From contig NZ_LIRF01000003.1 in the NCBI RefSeq assembly GCF_001297705.1, positions 186,001-250,000 of the forward strand: a stretch of 64,000 nt of DNA, read 5' to 3'. Position 1 is the first letter of the stretch. Every line of letters starts with the position of its first letter. Of the stretch, positions 24,599 through 33,444 are shown in pieces. Source of the DNA: Chryseobacterium sp. ERMR1:04. GTDB lineage: Bacteria; Bacteroidota; Bacteroidia; Flavobacteriales; Weeksellaceae. A model generated the notes under the pieces. The model saw only the letters and a list, made by a program, of their open reading frames with translations, was not told the DNA's origin and did no database searches. The position numbers and the translations under genes are program-made.

Positions 24599-27001
24599 AT
24601 GAAGATAAAATTAACGATCTGTTTGCTTGCATTTCTTAATTTCTACGATGCTCAGGAAAATATTACGTACCAAAAGCCATCTGCCGAAATTCTTAAACTT
24701 GCGGATTACGAAAGACCACCCAATGTTTTAATGAACAGTAAAAAAGACTGGGTTATTTTCGCTTACCGTCCGACGTACAAAACATTGGAAGATCTTAGTC
24801 AGCAGGAAATGAAGTTGGGAGGGCTTAGGATTAATCCTGTGACCAATATTTCAAGTACAGCGACTTATTCAAATAATCTGAAGGTTAGAAAATTGAATGA
24901 TAAGGTTGAAGTTCAGGTTAAAAACTTACCTGCAAATCCTAAAATCACCAATACTTCTTTTTCACCGGACGAAAAAAAGTTAGCTTTTACCAACACAACT
25001 GCTAAAGGAGTAGAGCTCTGGATCATTGATCTGGAAACGGCTACCGCAAAAAAAATAACGAGCGATAATCTGAATGCCAATTTAGGAAGTCCATATGTTT
25101 GGTATAAAGATTCTCAGAATGTATTAATTAAAACCCTTCCTCAAAACAGAGGAACTTTAATAGATGCAAGCAAAGACCTTCCAACTGGACCTATTGTTTC
25201 TACAGCAGACGGAAAAGTGTCTCAAAACAGAACATATCAGGATCTTCTTAAAAATCCACAAGACGAAAAGAATTTTGAAATCCTTACTGCGTCTGATATT
25301 TACAACGTTGACTTAAATGGAAACTTGAAGAAAGTAAAAGAACAGGATCTATATTCTGGATTAAGTTTTTCGCCGGATGGAAACTATATGATGGCAACAA
25401 CAATCAAAAAGCCATTTTCATATATCGTTCCTCTCAACAGATTTCCCATCACGACAACGGTATATGATGTCAATGGAAATGTAGTAAAAGTAGTGAACGA
25501 AGTTCCGTTGAATGAAATAATGCCTAAAGGTTTTTCTTCGGTAAGAACAGGAAAAAGAGATCTGGGCTGGAGAAGTGATGCGCCTGCTACATTGGTGTAT
25601 ACTGAAGCGTTGGATGGAGGAGATCAATCTAAAGCGGTAGATTACAGAGATGAGATCTTTACTTGGGAAGCACCATTTAGCGCCAATCCAAAATCATTCT
25701 TTAAGACAAAACAAAGATATGAAGATGTAAGCTGGACAAATGATCATTATGCCATCGTTTCAGAAGGTTGGTATGATACCAGAAATACAAAATCTTATTT
25801 AATCGACTTAAATAACAATGAGTCTAAAGTCATTGATGATAGAAATTATCAGGACGTTTATAGCGATCCGGGGAGTTTCAACACGACTAAAAACCAATTC
25901 GGAAGAACGGTTGTTGATATGAAAGGAGGGAAGGCTTATCTTATCGGAGAAGGTTTTACCAAAGACGGGCAGCATCCATTCATCGACGAAATGGATATGA
26001 AAACGCTGAAAAAGAAAAGGCTCTACACTTCAAACCTTAAAAATGCTAAAGAAGAAATTAGGGATATTCTGAATCCATCAAAAGGAGAGGTTTTAACCAT
26101 TCAGCAATCGGCAAGTCAGTATCCTAATTATTTCAAAAAGAATATCAAGTCTAATAAAACAGAAGCAGTCACTAATTTTGCCAATCCTTTTGAAAGCATC
26201 AAAGATGTATATAAAGAAGTGATTACCTACAAAAGAAATGACGGAGTTACCTTAACGGGAACGCTTTATCTTCCGGCCAACTACGACAGAAAAGCGAAGA
26301 AAGAAAAGCTTCCTTTATTAATCTGGGCGTATCCTACAGAATATAAAGATAAAAATACAGCTGGGCAAAACACCCAAAATCCTAATGAATTTACCTTCCC
26401 GTATTACGGTTCTTTTGTGTACTGGACAACCAAAGGATATGCAGTATTGGATGATGCAGCTTTCCCAATCATTGGAGAAGGGAAAACGGAACCTAACGAT
26501 ACTTTTATCCCTCAGTTAGTGGCTAACGGAAGAGCAGCAATTGATGCGGTAGATCAGTTAGGATATATCGACAGAACGAAAGTTGCAGTAGGAGGTCACT
26601 CTTATGGCGCCTTTATGACGGCCAATCTTTTAACGCATTCTAAAGATTATGCTTGTGGAATTGCAAGAAGTGGAGCGTACAACAGAACCTTAACACCGTT
26701 CGGTTTCCAGAGCGAACAGAGAAATTATTGGGATATTCCTGAAATCTACAACGCGATGTCTCCGTTCATGAATGCAGATAAGATGAAAACGCCGTTACTT
26801 TTGGTTCATGGTGATGCAGACAATAATCCTGGGACATTCACTTTACAGACAGAAAGATATTTCCAGGCATTGAAAAACCTTGGAGCTCCTGTAAAAATGG
26901 TGTTACTTCCAAGAGAAGCGCACAGTTATGTAGCTAAAGAAAATATACTTCACCTTCTTTGGGAACAGGATCAGTTTCTGGAGAAATGTTTGAAGAAATA
27001 A
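24599..27001 (+). CDS. Secreted S9-family serine peptidase (prolyl oligopeptidase clan, glutamyl-endopeptidase-like)
   Basis: This 800-residue exported peptidase has a signal peptide ending near FYDAQ. Residues of about 40-530 form the beta-propeller with TolB-like motifs (SFSPDEKKLAFTN, LSFSPDGNYMM). The C-terminal alpha/beta hydrolase domain has nucleophile Ser668 in GGHSYGAFM, Asp741 in HGDADNNPG and His775 in REAHSY. The N-terminal YERPPNVLMN and overall length match the glutamyl-endopeptidase-like subgroup rather than DPP-IV. No lipobox or T9SS domain is seen, so a periplasmic location is likely. It probably trims peptides for nutrition. A terminator follows directly. Confidence 0.92.
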   Translation: MKIKLTICLLAFLNFYDAQENITYQKPSAEILKLADYERPPNVLMNSKKDWVIFAYRPTYKTLEDLSQQEMKLGGLRINPVTNISSTATYSNNLKVRKLNDKVEVQVKNLPANPKITNTSFSPDEKKLAFTNTTAKGVELWIIDLETATAKKITSDNLNANLGSPYVWYKDSQNVLIKTLPQNRGTLIDASKDLPTGPIVSTADGKVSQNRTYQDLLKNPQDEKNFEILTASDIYNVDLNGNLKKVKEQDLYSGLSFSPDGNYMMATTIKKPFSYIVPLNRFPITTTVYDVNGNVVKVVNEVPLNEIMPKGFSSVRTGKRDLGWRSDAPATLVYTEALDGGDQSKAVDYRDEIFTWEAPFSANPKSFFKTKQRYEDVSWTNDHYAIVSEGWYDTRNTKSYLIDLNNNESKVIDDRNYQDVYSDPGSFNTTKNQFGRTVVDMKGGKAYLIGEGFTKDGQHPFIDEMDMKTLKKKRLYTSNLKNAKEEIRDILNPSKGEVLTIQQSASQYPNYFKKNIKSNKTEAVTNFANPFESIKDVYKEVITYKRNDGVTLTGTLYLPANYDRKAKKEKLPLLIWAYPTEYKDKNTAGQNTQNPNEFTFPYYGSFVYWTTKGYAVLDDAAFPIIGEGKTEPNDTFIPQLVANGRAAIDAVDQLGYIDRTKVAVGGHSYGAFMTANLLTHSKDYACGIARSGAYNRTLTPFGFQSEQRNYWDIPEIYNAMSPFMNADKMKTPLLLVHGDADNNPGTFTLQTERYFQALKNLGAPVKMVLLPREAHSYVAKENILHLLWEQDQFLEKCLKK

Positions 27002-27014
27002 TAATTGATCATAC

Positions 27015-27045
27015 AACTCGTTCTTTTTAGAGCGAGTTTTTTTAT
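27015..27045 (+). terminator. Rho-independent terminator of the S9 peptidase gene
   Basis: AACTCGTTCT pairs with AGAGCGAGTT (one wobble), followed by a T-run. Confidence 0.8.
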
Positions 27046-27049
27046 GATT

Positions 27050-27082
27050 GTCATTGCGATGAGCGAAGCGAAGAAGCAATCT
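27050..27082. repeat. Dispersed intergenic repeat, copy 1
   Basis: GTCATTGCGATGAGCGAAGC and the following GAAGAAGCAATCTC match the element at 27732 nearly base for base. Confidence 0.7.
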
Positions 27083-27218
27083 CATTGTAAGAAATAGAAT
27101 TATTTATAATATCTAAAATTTAACAATTTGATTCTGAGTTTGATATTTGGAATTCAATTTTTAGTATTTAGTTAAATGAATCATTTTTAAGATATTTGCA
27201 AAAAAGTTCACAAACAGA

Positions 27219-27722
27219 ATGGAAGAAATAAAATTCAGAAACGCAAGCCCCCAAGACTTACCAAAAATTGTAGAGATCTATAATTCAACCATCCCATCAA
27301 GAATGGTAACGGCTGATACAGAAAATGTTTCTGTGGAAAGCAGACAACAATGGTTTAATGAACACAATCCTGATACCCGACCACTTTGGGTGATTGAAGA
27401 TCTTCAAAACAATACGCTGGGTTGGGTGAGTTTTTCATCATTTTACGGAAGACCGGCTTACAACGGAACTGTTGAAATCAGTATTTATATGGATGAAAGC
27501 TGCCGTGGAAAAGGTCTTGGCAAGAAAGTTCTTCAATATTGTATTGATAACGCGGGGAAATTTGGCGTAAAAACATTGCTGGGCTTTATCTTTTTACATA
27601 ATGAACCGAGTTTAAAACTCTTCAGACATTTCGGTTTCGAAGATTGGGGCACCTTTCCTGATGTCGCTGTTTTGGATGGTATAGAAAGGAGCTTGGTGAT
27701 TCTTGGCAAGAGAATCAATTAG
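27219..27722 (+). CDS. GNAT N-acetyltransferase, phosphinothricin/amino-acid acetyltransferase-like
   Basis: The 167-residue cytosolic protein has the GNAT fold. The acetyl-CoA loop is ESCRGKGLGKKVLQYC (about residue 92-107) and the C-terminal motif B is EPSLKLFRHFGFEDWG. The segment RNASPQDLPKIVEIYN and PLWVIEDLQNNTLGWVSFS are typical of the PAT/MnaT (YncA) subgroup, which acetylates L-methionine derivatives or similar amino acids. Substrate cannot be fixed. It stands alone between two copies of a dispersed intergenic repeat. Confidence 0.85.
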   Translation: MEEIKFRNASPQDLPKIVEIYNSTIPSRMVTADTENVSVESRQQWFNEHNPDTRPLWVIEDLQNNTLGWVSFSSFYGRPAYNGTVEISIYMDESCRGKGLGKKVLQYCIDNAGKFGVKTLLGFIFLHNEPSLKLFRHFGFEDWGTFPDVAVLDGIERSLVILGKRIN

Positions 27723-27731
27723 TCATTTGGG

Positions 27732-27765
27732 GTCATTGCGAGGAGCGAAGCGACGAAGCAATCTC
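27732..27765. repeat. Dispersed intergenic repeat, copy 2
   Basis: GTCATTGCGAGGAGCGAAGC followed by GACGAAGCAATCTC, the same element as at 27050. Confidence 0.7.
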
Positions 27766-27886
27766 AAAATTTCATTACTCATTACCAATTATTCATTGCT
27801 AATTTTCAGAAGCAATTTCCCGCTTTCCGCACTCGCTATTTTTCTTTTTGTAAAAGAAAAATGAGCTCAAACAAAGCTCCAATCGG

Positions 27887-28131
27887 GGCTAAGGTTTTTG
27901 TCGTTCTTTTCAACAGTCACAATCACCATAAAGTTTGTGATCCTGTAAGGATCTCAACAGCAACATTCAAAAAACGGTTAGAGATTCTTCATTCCACTGC
28001 ATTTCATTCAGAATGACAGATTTCAGAAATATTTCAAGGCAAAAGAAGAAAACTATTTATTCACAATCTTCATAAGCGCTTCCTTATACGCCTAAACCTA
28101 ACAGGTTTTCAAAAACCTGTTAGGTTTGTTT
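27887..28131 (+). repeat. Direct repeat of about 245 bp, first copy
   Basis: It begins GGCTAAGGTTTTTGTCGTTC and ends with the hairpin AAACCTAACAGGTTT / AAACCTGTTAGGTTT at 28094-28127. It matches 28179-28422 almost throughout its first 190 bp and less well after that. Confidence 0.9.
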
Positions 28132-28178
28132 TACTGCTTATAAAAATTAACATAAAAAATGCAAACATAGAATATCTG

Positions 28179-28422
28179 GGCTAAGGTTTTTGTCGTTCTT
28201 TTCAACAGTCACAATCACCATAAAGTTTGTCATCCTGTAAGGATCTCAACAGTAACATTCAAAAAACGGTTAGAGATTCTTCATTCCACTGCATTTCATT
28301 CAGAATGACAGATTTCAGAAATATTTCAAGGCAAAAGAAGAAAACTACTTCTTCATAATCTTCATAAACTCTTTCTTATAGATCTAAACCTCACAGGTTT
28401 CGAAAACCTGTGAGGTTTGTTC
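28179..28422 (+). repeat. Direct repeat of about 245 bp, second copy
   Basis: The second copy of the element at 27887, offset by 292 bp. Its terminal hairpin at 28386-28418 reads AAACCTCACAGGTTT / AAACCTGTGAGGTTT: both arms changed together, so pairing is kept. Confidence 0.9.
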
Positions 28423-28438
28423 TTTTTTTCAAAAATAA

Positions 28439-29134
28439 TCAGCAACCAAGCAATCCCAAAATTTCATCAATCCTCTTTAATTCAAAAAAGTTTTCATGTT
28501 TCAACGGTTGGTGATGTTGCTCGTGGGTCCAGGTAACATGATAAGGAATATGAGCTGCAGTTCCACCCATTTCCAATACAGGCAAAATATCCGATTGTAT
28601 TGAATTGCCTAACATGAGGAAGTTTTCAGGCTTGCAATCCAAGTGTTTCAGTAGCTTTTCATAATCGCTTACTTTCTTGTCACTCATGATTTCGATATGA
28701 TGAAAATAACTTTGTAACCCTGATTTTTTTAGTTTACGTTCCTGATCCAGCAAATCTCCTTTTGTGGCAATGACTAATCTGTATTTTCCGTGTAAGCTTT
28801 CCAATGTGTGCGATACGCCATCTAAAAGTTCAATTGTTTTTTGTAATAATTCATGGCCAAGTTCAATTGTTTTATTGACCAATTCTAATGAAGCTTTCCC
28901 ATTGGAAACTCTATTAATGGTTTCTATCATGCAAAGCATAAAGCCTTTTACGCCATAACCATATAAGGGCAGGTTTTGCATTTCGGTAGTAAATAATTCT
29001 TTTGATACCGCATGTTGTGGTAAATAATCTTTAAGAAGAGCACAAAATTCTTTTTCGGTTTCCTGAAAATAAGGCTCATTAATCCATAAAGTATCATCTG
29101 CATCAAAGGCAATTGTTGTTATAGTATTGTTCAT
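28439..29134 (-). CDS. HAD-family hydrolase
   Basis: The 231-residue cytosolic protein has the HAD nucleophile motif IAFDADDTLWINEPYF (Asp12 and Asp14), a helical cap (residues of about 20-110), motif II in YRLVIATKGDLLDQE, the motif III lysine before SDYEKLLKHL, and motif IV FLMLGNSIQSDILPVLEMGG. The DADDTLW form resembles nucleotidase- and YjjG-like members. The phosphate ester it cleaves is unknown. It is divergent from a Crp-like regulator, with a perfect palindrome in the shared 90-bp region. The ATCC-like hairpin repeat lies just beyond its stop. Confidence 0.85.
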   Translation of the reverse strand: MNNTITTIAFDADDTLWINEPYFQETEKEFCALLKDYLPQHAVSKELFTTEMQNLPLYGYGVKGFMLCMIETINRVSNGKASLELVNKTIELGHELLQKTIELLDGVSHTLESLHGKYRLVIATKGDLLDQERKLKKSGLQSYFHHIEIMSDKKVSDYEKLLKHLDCKPENFLMLGNSIQSDILPVLEMGGTAAHIPYHVTWTHEQHHQPLKHENFFELKRIDEILGLLGC

Positions 29135-29201
29135 ATTCTATTCACGTTAATTTTTGTAATTTTCCGCCGACAAAATTCAGTATAAAAAATAAAAAAGAAA
29201 A

Positions 29202-29213
29202 GGACAATTGTCC
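29202..29213. promoter_or_regulatory. Perfect palindrome in divergent promoter region
   Basis: GGACAATTGTCC lies between the HAD gene and the Crp-like gene, 11 bp before the latter's ATG. It is a candidate autoregulatory operator. Confidence 0.4.
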
Positions 29214-29224
29214 CAAACAAGAAT

Positions 29225-29803
29225 ATGCTACGTACGAATCCACTATTTTTAGACTATCTGGAAGAACTTTATAACAAGCAGGAAAATAAAAACGATATTG
29301 TCCTGAAATCTTTTGAAAAAGGAGATAGAATATTAACACAGAATGAAATTTCAACTAAAATAATGCTCATCAAAAGCGGAATTACGAAATGTTATTTTGT
29401 TGAAGAAAACGACAAAGAATATATCGTAGAGTTTTTGGGAAAAGGCGAGATCATAGGTGAAATTGAAGTAATAAAAAATGTTTCCTGCCTTTGTAGCATT
29501 GAAGCGATGACAGAAGTAAGCGTTTATTCGATGACAATTCCTTATTTTCAATCATTGATTAAAAGTGATTTGACTTTAAATAACTTATTGCTTGATGTTT
29601 TTGCGGAACGTATTGTTAATACTTCAAGCAGAGCTTCTTATCAACAGCTTCATACCACAGAGCACACCTTGTCTCAACTTCTTGAGTTAAAATCCAAAGA
29701 AATGGAAATTTCAAAAGAAGATATGGCCGCCTATTTGGGAATCACGGTAAGGAGTTTGAACAGGGCTTTAAAGGAACTCAAAGAAAATAACAGCGAAGAG
29801 TAA
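29225..29803 (+). CDS. Crp/Fnr-type transcriptional regulator
   Basis: The 192-residue protein has an N-terminal cNMP-binding domain (SFEKGDRILTQNEISTKIM, IKSGITKCYF, EFLGKGEIIGEIEVIKN; residues of about 25-105), a dimerisation helix and a C-terminal helix-turn-helix, ISKEDMAAYLGITVRSLNRAL. No cysteine cluster for an iron-sulphur centre is evident. It is divergent from the HAD hydrolase and followed by a terminator. Its ligand and targets are unknown; the palindrome in the shared upstream region is a candidate binding site. Confidence 0.87.
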   Translation: MLRTNPLFLDYLEELYNKQENKNDIVLKSFEKGDRILTQNEISTKIMLIKSGITKCYFVEENDKEYIVEFLGKGEIIGEIEVIKNVSCLCSIEAMTEVSVYSMTIPYFQSLIKSDLTLNNLLLDVFAERIVNTSSRASYQQLHTTEHTLSQLLELKSKEMEISKEDMAAYLGITVRSLNRALKELKENNSEE

Positions 29804-29822
29804 TTAATGTAATAAAAAAAAT

Positions 29823-29856
29823 CTGCGTGATGTACAAGACTTCACGCAGGTTTTTT
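29823..29856. terminator. Rho-independent terminator, Crp-like gene
   Basis: CTGCGTGA pairs with TCACGCAG, followed by six T, between convergent genes. Confidence 0.85.
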
Positions 29857-29858
29857 AA

Positions 29859-30686
29859 TTAATTACTTTTAAAAAGAGGTTCTTTATCCTTTTCAATATA
29901 GATGTAACGGTTTTTTATCCCACTTTGAAGCATTCCTCTTTTTTTATTGAGCTCTTCAATAGATTCTATACTTTCATTTTTAAATGTAGTTTTCTGTCCG
30001 TTTTTTATACTTTCTGAAAGCATTCTTGTTGGATTCTCGTAAATATCTTCAATGTAAGTGTTGAACTTTTGATTGGAAATAGGAATCGCCGGTTTACCAT
30101 AATGAGTTTCTACAAATTGATGGGTATCATAATTCGTATCCAGCTTTTTATTGCTAACCAGTTTATAGATGAAATTTTTATCAGTGTCTTCCAGAATAAA
30201 AATAAGCCCCGGAAGTCCTCGGAATTTATAAGGACCTTCTTTGATGTTAACTTCATTGGAAAACCATGCATCCCATGTTCTTCCTCCAAAATCGGTTGTT
30301 GCCTTTTGCAGTTTGTATCCGTTGTATTCCTGGGTTTCCTGAAGAAGTTTCCACTTCATTTCATCGTTGGTTTTTACAACGAAATATTCAAAAAAATCTC
30401 TGTACCAATTATTTTGAAAAGAATTGGGAGCCCTTTCAATAATCTGATCTGTTTTTGTGCTGTAATGAGAAGTTTCTTGTTTTCTTGCTTTGTTTATGGA
30501 ATCATACTCTGCAAATTTCGTGTCGTAAAATTTCACTGATCTCGGGCTAATATCAAGATTCATGAGTGTTTTTCTATAGTCTTCCGAATTATTTTTTCGG
30601 GACTGAAGCTCATAGATAAATCTGTTCGTTTGGGATTGGTAGAATGAACCTGCATATAAAGCCAGCAGGAATATCAATTTTTTCAT
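29859..30686 (-). CDS. GLPGLI-family protein
   Basis: The 275-residue exported protein has signal peptide MKKLIFLLALYAGSFYQSQ. The family's defining block is visible as WDAWFSNEVNIKEGPYKFRG followed immediately by LPGLIF, in the middle of the protein (about residues 140-165). The upstream segment ETQEYNGYKLQKATTDFGGR, with its Tyr-Lys-x-x-Lys-Ala pattern, is also typical. GLPGLI proteins are abundant in Bacteroidetes, probably periplasmic or outer-membrane-associated, and have no established function. It has a strong terminator on its 3' side shared with the convergent regulator gene. Confidence 0.9.
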   Translation of the reverse strand: MKKLIFLLALYAGSFYQSQTNRFIYELQSRKNNSEDYRKTLMNLDISPRSVKFYDTKFAEYDSINKARKQETSHYSTKTDQIIERAPNSFQNNWYRDFFEYFVVKTNDEMKWKLLQETQEYNGYKLQKATTDFGGRTWDAWFSNEVNIKEGPYKFRGLPGLIFILEDTDKNFIYKLVSNKKLDTNYDTHQFVETHYGKPAIPISNQKFNTYIEDIYENPTRMLSESIKNGQKTTFKNESIESIEELNKKRGMLQSGIKNRYIYIEKDKEPLFKSN

Positions 30687-30714
30687 GTTTTATTAATTGT
30701 AATAAGTGCGCAAA

Positions 30715-30757
30715 AATAAAAAAAGCTACGGAAAGTCCTAGACCTTGCGTAGCTTTT
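30715..30757. terminator. Bidirectional terminator downstream of the MATE gene
   Basis: AAAAGCTACG pairs with CGTAGCTTTT. A-runs on the left give a U-run on the minus transcript. Confidence 0.8.
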
Positions 30758-30779
30758 TTAGCAATTTATTGTTATTTAT

Positions 30780-32141
30780 TTATGCATTCTGCTTCACTCT
30801 CTTCGCAGACATATTTAAAAATCGTTTAACAAGCATTACCGCAGAGATTGTTAATCCCAATCCTAAGGCAATCCACATTCCGAATGCTCCCATTTCCATC
30901 GTTACACAAAGGAAATACCCTAAAGGAATAGTAATCACCCAATACGCAATAAAGGTATAAATAGAAGGGATTTTAACATCCTGTAAACCTCTCAACATTC
31001 CTAAAGCCGTTACCTGAACACCATCTGAAAGTTGGAATAAAGCAGCAATGATCATTAATTTTGATGCCAATTGAATTACTTCTACCTCTTCTTTTTTGGT
31101 GAAGAAAGTAGGAAGGATATCTTTCCCAATGATGAAAACAACTCCGCAAATACACATGAAAATAAAGGCAATTTTCAGGTTATTGATACCTACTTTTCTA
31201 AGTTCAACAAAGTTTTGTTCACCCATTTTTTTACCGATCATCACGGTTGAAGCAACACTGAATCCGATACATAAATTAAAGGTGAATGAAGCCATGCTTA
31301 AGGCAATCTGGTGGGAGGCAATATCATGCGCGGAAATTAGTCCACAAATAAAAGCAGCCCCTGCAAAAGCGGTAACTTCAAAAAACATTTGTAAAGCAGT
31401 AGGGAAACCCAGTCTCACCATTTTTTCAAACATTGCTTTCGTAAAGACCTGAATTTTTAACGAAAAATCTTTGATATACTGTCTTGTTTTCTTCTCTTTT
31501 AAAAGCACATAGTATAAGAAAACCACCATGAAAATTCTGGCAATTAAACTGGCTAATGCAGAACCTTTTACACCCATTTCTGGGAAGATCCAAAGTCCTT
31601 TAATGAAAACATAGTTTAAAACAATGTTAATGATATTCGCAAAGATGGTCGCTTTGGTAACTCCAATGGTATAGGATAGTCCTTCAGAAACCTCTCTTAA
31701 GGTCTGAAAAGCCATGAAAGGCACAATGCTCACCGCCATAATTCCTAAGAAATGGACTGTATCAGGAACAATCTTTGCAGGCTGCCCCGAATGATAGAGT
31801 AGAGGAAGTCCCAAAAGCAGGACACCCATTAACACAACTCCTACAGTCATATTGATAACGAATCCGTGACTGAAAACGGAATTAATTGTTTTGTGATCAC
31901 CTCTGGACTGCGCTTCTGAAACCAATGGTGGAATGGCAAAAGAAAATCCCAACGCCAATACAAACATGGAGAAAAATACGGCATTTCCTAAAGAAACAGA
32001 GGCTAACGCATCAGCTCCTAATAATTTTCCGACAATAATATTGTCGAAAAGATTCACCGAGACTTGCCCCACCTGCGTCAACATGACAGGAAGAGCCAGC
32101 GTAAGGCATTCTTTTGTATATTTTTTATCTAAAAATTTCAT
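30780..32141 (-). CDS. MATE-family efflux transporter
   Basis: This 453-residue inner-membrane protein has about twelve hydrophobic helices arranged as two similar halves. MATE features include the first-helix segment TLALPVMLTQVGQVSVNLFD, the ALASVSLGNAV stretch in helix 2, and the second-half counterpart RLGFPTALQMFFEVTAFAGAA. MATE proteins expel cationic drugs and metabolites in exchange for Na+ or H+. The C-terminal tail is short and basic. It lies downstream of a terminator-bounded response regulator gene on the same strand and is probably its own transcript. Confidence 0.92.
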   Translation of the reverse strand: MKFLDKKYTKECLTLALPVMLTQVGQVSVNLFDNIIVGKLLGADALASVSLGNAVFFSMFVLALGFSFAIPPLVSEAQSRGDHKTINSVFSHGFVINMTVGVVLMGVLLLGLPLLYHSGQPAKIVPDTVHFLGIMAVSIVPFMAFQTLREVSEGLSYTIGVTKATIFANIINIVLNYVFIKGLWIFPEMGVKGSALASLIARIFMVVFLYYVLLKEKKTRQYIKDFSLKIQVFTKAMFEKMVRLGFPTALQMFFEVTAFAGAAFICGLISAHDIASHQIALSMASFTFNLCIGFSVASTVMIGKKMGEQNFVELRKVGINNLKIAFIFMCICGVVFIIGKDILPTFFTKKEEVEVIQLASKLMIIAALFQLSDGVQVTALGMLRGLQDVKIPSIYTFIAYWVITIPLGYFLCVTMEMGAFGMWIALGLGLTISAVMLVKRFLNMSAKRVKQNA

Positions 32142-32192
32142 AATAGTTTATCGTTCATATCGTTTTAATCAAATTTGTTTTAGAGTTTAAAA

Positions 32193-32230
32193 CAAAAAAA
32201 ATTGCAGTAACAAATGATACTGCAATTTTT
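32193..32230. terminator. Terminator of the response regulator transcript
   Basis: AAATTGCAGTA pairs with TACTGCAATTT, flanked by an A-run on the left and T-run on the right. Confidence 0.75.
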
Positions 32231-32254
32231 AATATATTTAAAATAATAATTAAA

Positions 32255-33439
32255 TTATTTCCTTACAAAACTTGCAACATCCTCTGCGGAAACAGTATTT
32301 CCACCAAGAATAATTAATCTTTCTACCACATTTCTTAATTCTCTGATATTCCCAGTCCAAGAAAGGGCTTTCAATGCTTCAATAGCTTTATCATCAAATT
32401 TTTTCACAGCAGTACCATGTTCGTCAGCAATCATGTTCGAAAAATGGTCTACCAATAATTTGATATCGTCTTTTCTCTCATCCAATGGTGGAACATAGAT
32501 TTCAATTACAGAAAGTCTGTGGTAAAGATCTTCTCTGAATTTTCCTTCTTCAATTTCCTTCTGCATGTTTTTATTCGTTGCTGCAAGAACTCTTACATCA
32601 ACTTTAATTTCCTTGTCGCTTCCAACAGGAGATACTTTGCTTTCCTGTAAAGCTCTTAAAACTTTAGCCTGAGCAATAAGACTCATGTCTCCGATCTCAT
32701 CTAAGAAAATCGTTCCTCCATTCGCTTGCTCAAATTTTCCTTGCTTATCTTTAATAGCTCCTGTAAAAGAACCTTTAACGTGTCCGAAAAGTTCAGATTC
32801 AATTAATTCTGAAGGTATTGCAGCACAGTTTACTTCAATCATCGGGCCTCTTGCTCTTTCACTTTGATTGTGGATAGAGTGGGCTACCAATTCTTTTCCG
32901 GCACCATTGGGACCTGTGATCAATACTCTTGCATCAGACACAGCCACCTTTTCGATCATATCCTGAATCTTCTGTAATCCTGCAGATTCACCGATCATTT
33001 GGTACTTTTTGTTAACTTTTTTCTTTAGCGTTTTATTTTCGGTCTGAAGATTTTTGTTTTCTTTCTTCAATGTTTCTTTTACCAAAGCATTTTTTACGCT
33101 TGTAATCAAACGGTTGATGTCTATAGGCTTAGAAATGAAGTCGTATGCACCATCCCTTAAACAAGAAACAGCAGAATCAATATCTGCGTGTCCTGAGATC
33201 ATGATAAAAGTAGTTTCAGGTTTCAAAGCCAAACTTTGCTTTAAAAGCTCTGTGCCTGAAAGCTTAGGCATTTTAATATCGGAGATCACCAATGCGAAAT
33301 CTTCTTTTTCTACTTGTTTATAGCCTTCTAAACCATCTTCGGCGATTACAAATTCGTAATTGGTAAGCTCATCCGAAAGAATACTGTGAAGTACTCCGGA
33401 GATTGCTTTTTCGTCTTCTACAATAAGGATTTTTTGCAT
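32255..33439 (-). CDS. NtrC-type response regulator (receiver + AAA sigma-54 activator) lacking a C-terminal helix-turn-helix
   Basis: The 394-residue protein starts MQKILIVEDEKAISG at 33439. The receiver domain (1-120) has phosphoacceptor Asp54 in ALVISDIKMPK. A helical, Lys/Glu-rich linker (115-145) precedes the AAA domain with Walker A GPNGAGKE (176-183), the sigma-54 contact loop as GSFTGA (223-228; usual form GAFTGA), and Walker B GGTIFLDEIGDM. The C-terminal part stops after the arginine-finger region SWTGNIRELRNVVERLI plus about 20 residues, so the Fis-type DNA-binding helix-turn-helix is absent. An in-frame start at 33559 would add 40 residues before the receiver and precede the promoter. 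No sensor kinase is adjacent. It follows the YggS gene. Confidence 0.9.
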   Translation of the reverse strand: MQKILIVEDEKAISGVLHSILSDELTNYEFVIAEDGLEGYKQVEKEDFALVISDIKMPKLSGTELLKQSLALKPETTFIMISGHADIDSAVSCLRDGAYDFISKPIDINRLITSVKNALVKETLKKENKNLQTENKTLKKKVNKKYQMIGESAGLQKIQDMIEKVAVSDARVLITGPNGAGKELVAHSIHNQSERARGPMIEVNCAAIPSELIESELFGHVKGSFTGAIKDKQGKFEQANGGTIFLDEIGDMSLIAQAKVLRALQESKVSPVGSDKEIKVDVRVLAATNKNMQKEIEEGKFREDLYHRLSVIEIYVPPLDERKDDIKLLVDHFSNMIADEHGTAVKKFDDKAIEALKALSWTGNIRELRNVVERLIILGGNTVSAEDVASFVRK

Positions 33440-33444
33440 AGTTG

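Larger units (their letters stand above)
27723..28438. other. Repeat-rich gene-free region
   Basis: The 716 bp have no supportable gene. They contain the GTCATTGCGA-type repeat at 27732, a GC-richer segment with AGAAAAATGAGCTCAAACAA near 27855, and the two long direct repeats listed separately. Confidence 0.7.

Noticed and set aside
30069..30539. 156-residue plus-strand frame
   Set aside because: Antisense to the GLPGLI gene; no promoter and no recognisable domain.
31096..31452. 118-residue plus-strand frame
   Set aside because: Antisense to the MATE transporter; hydrophobicity mirrors the opposite strand.
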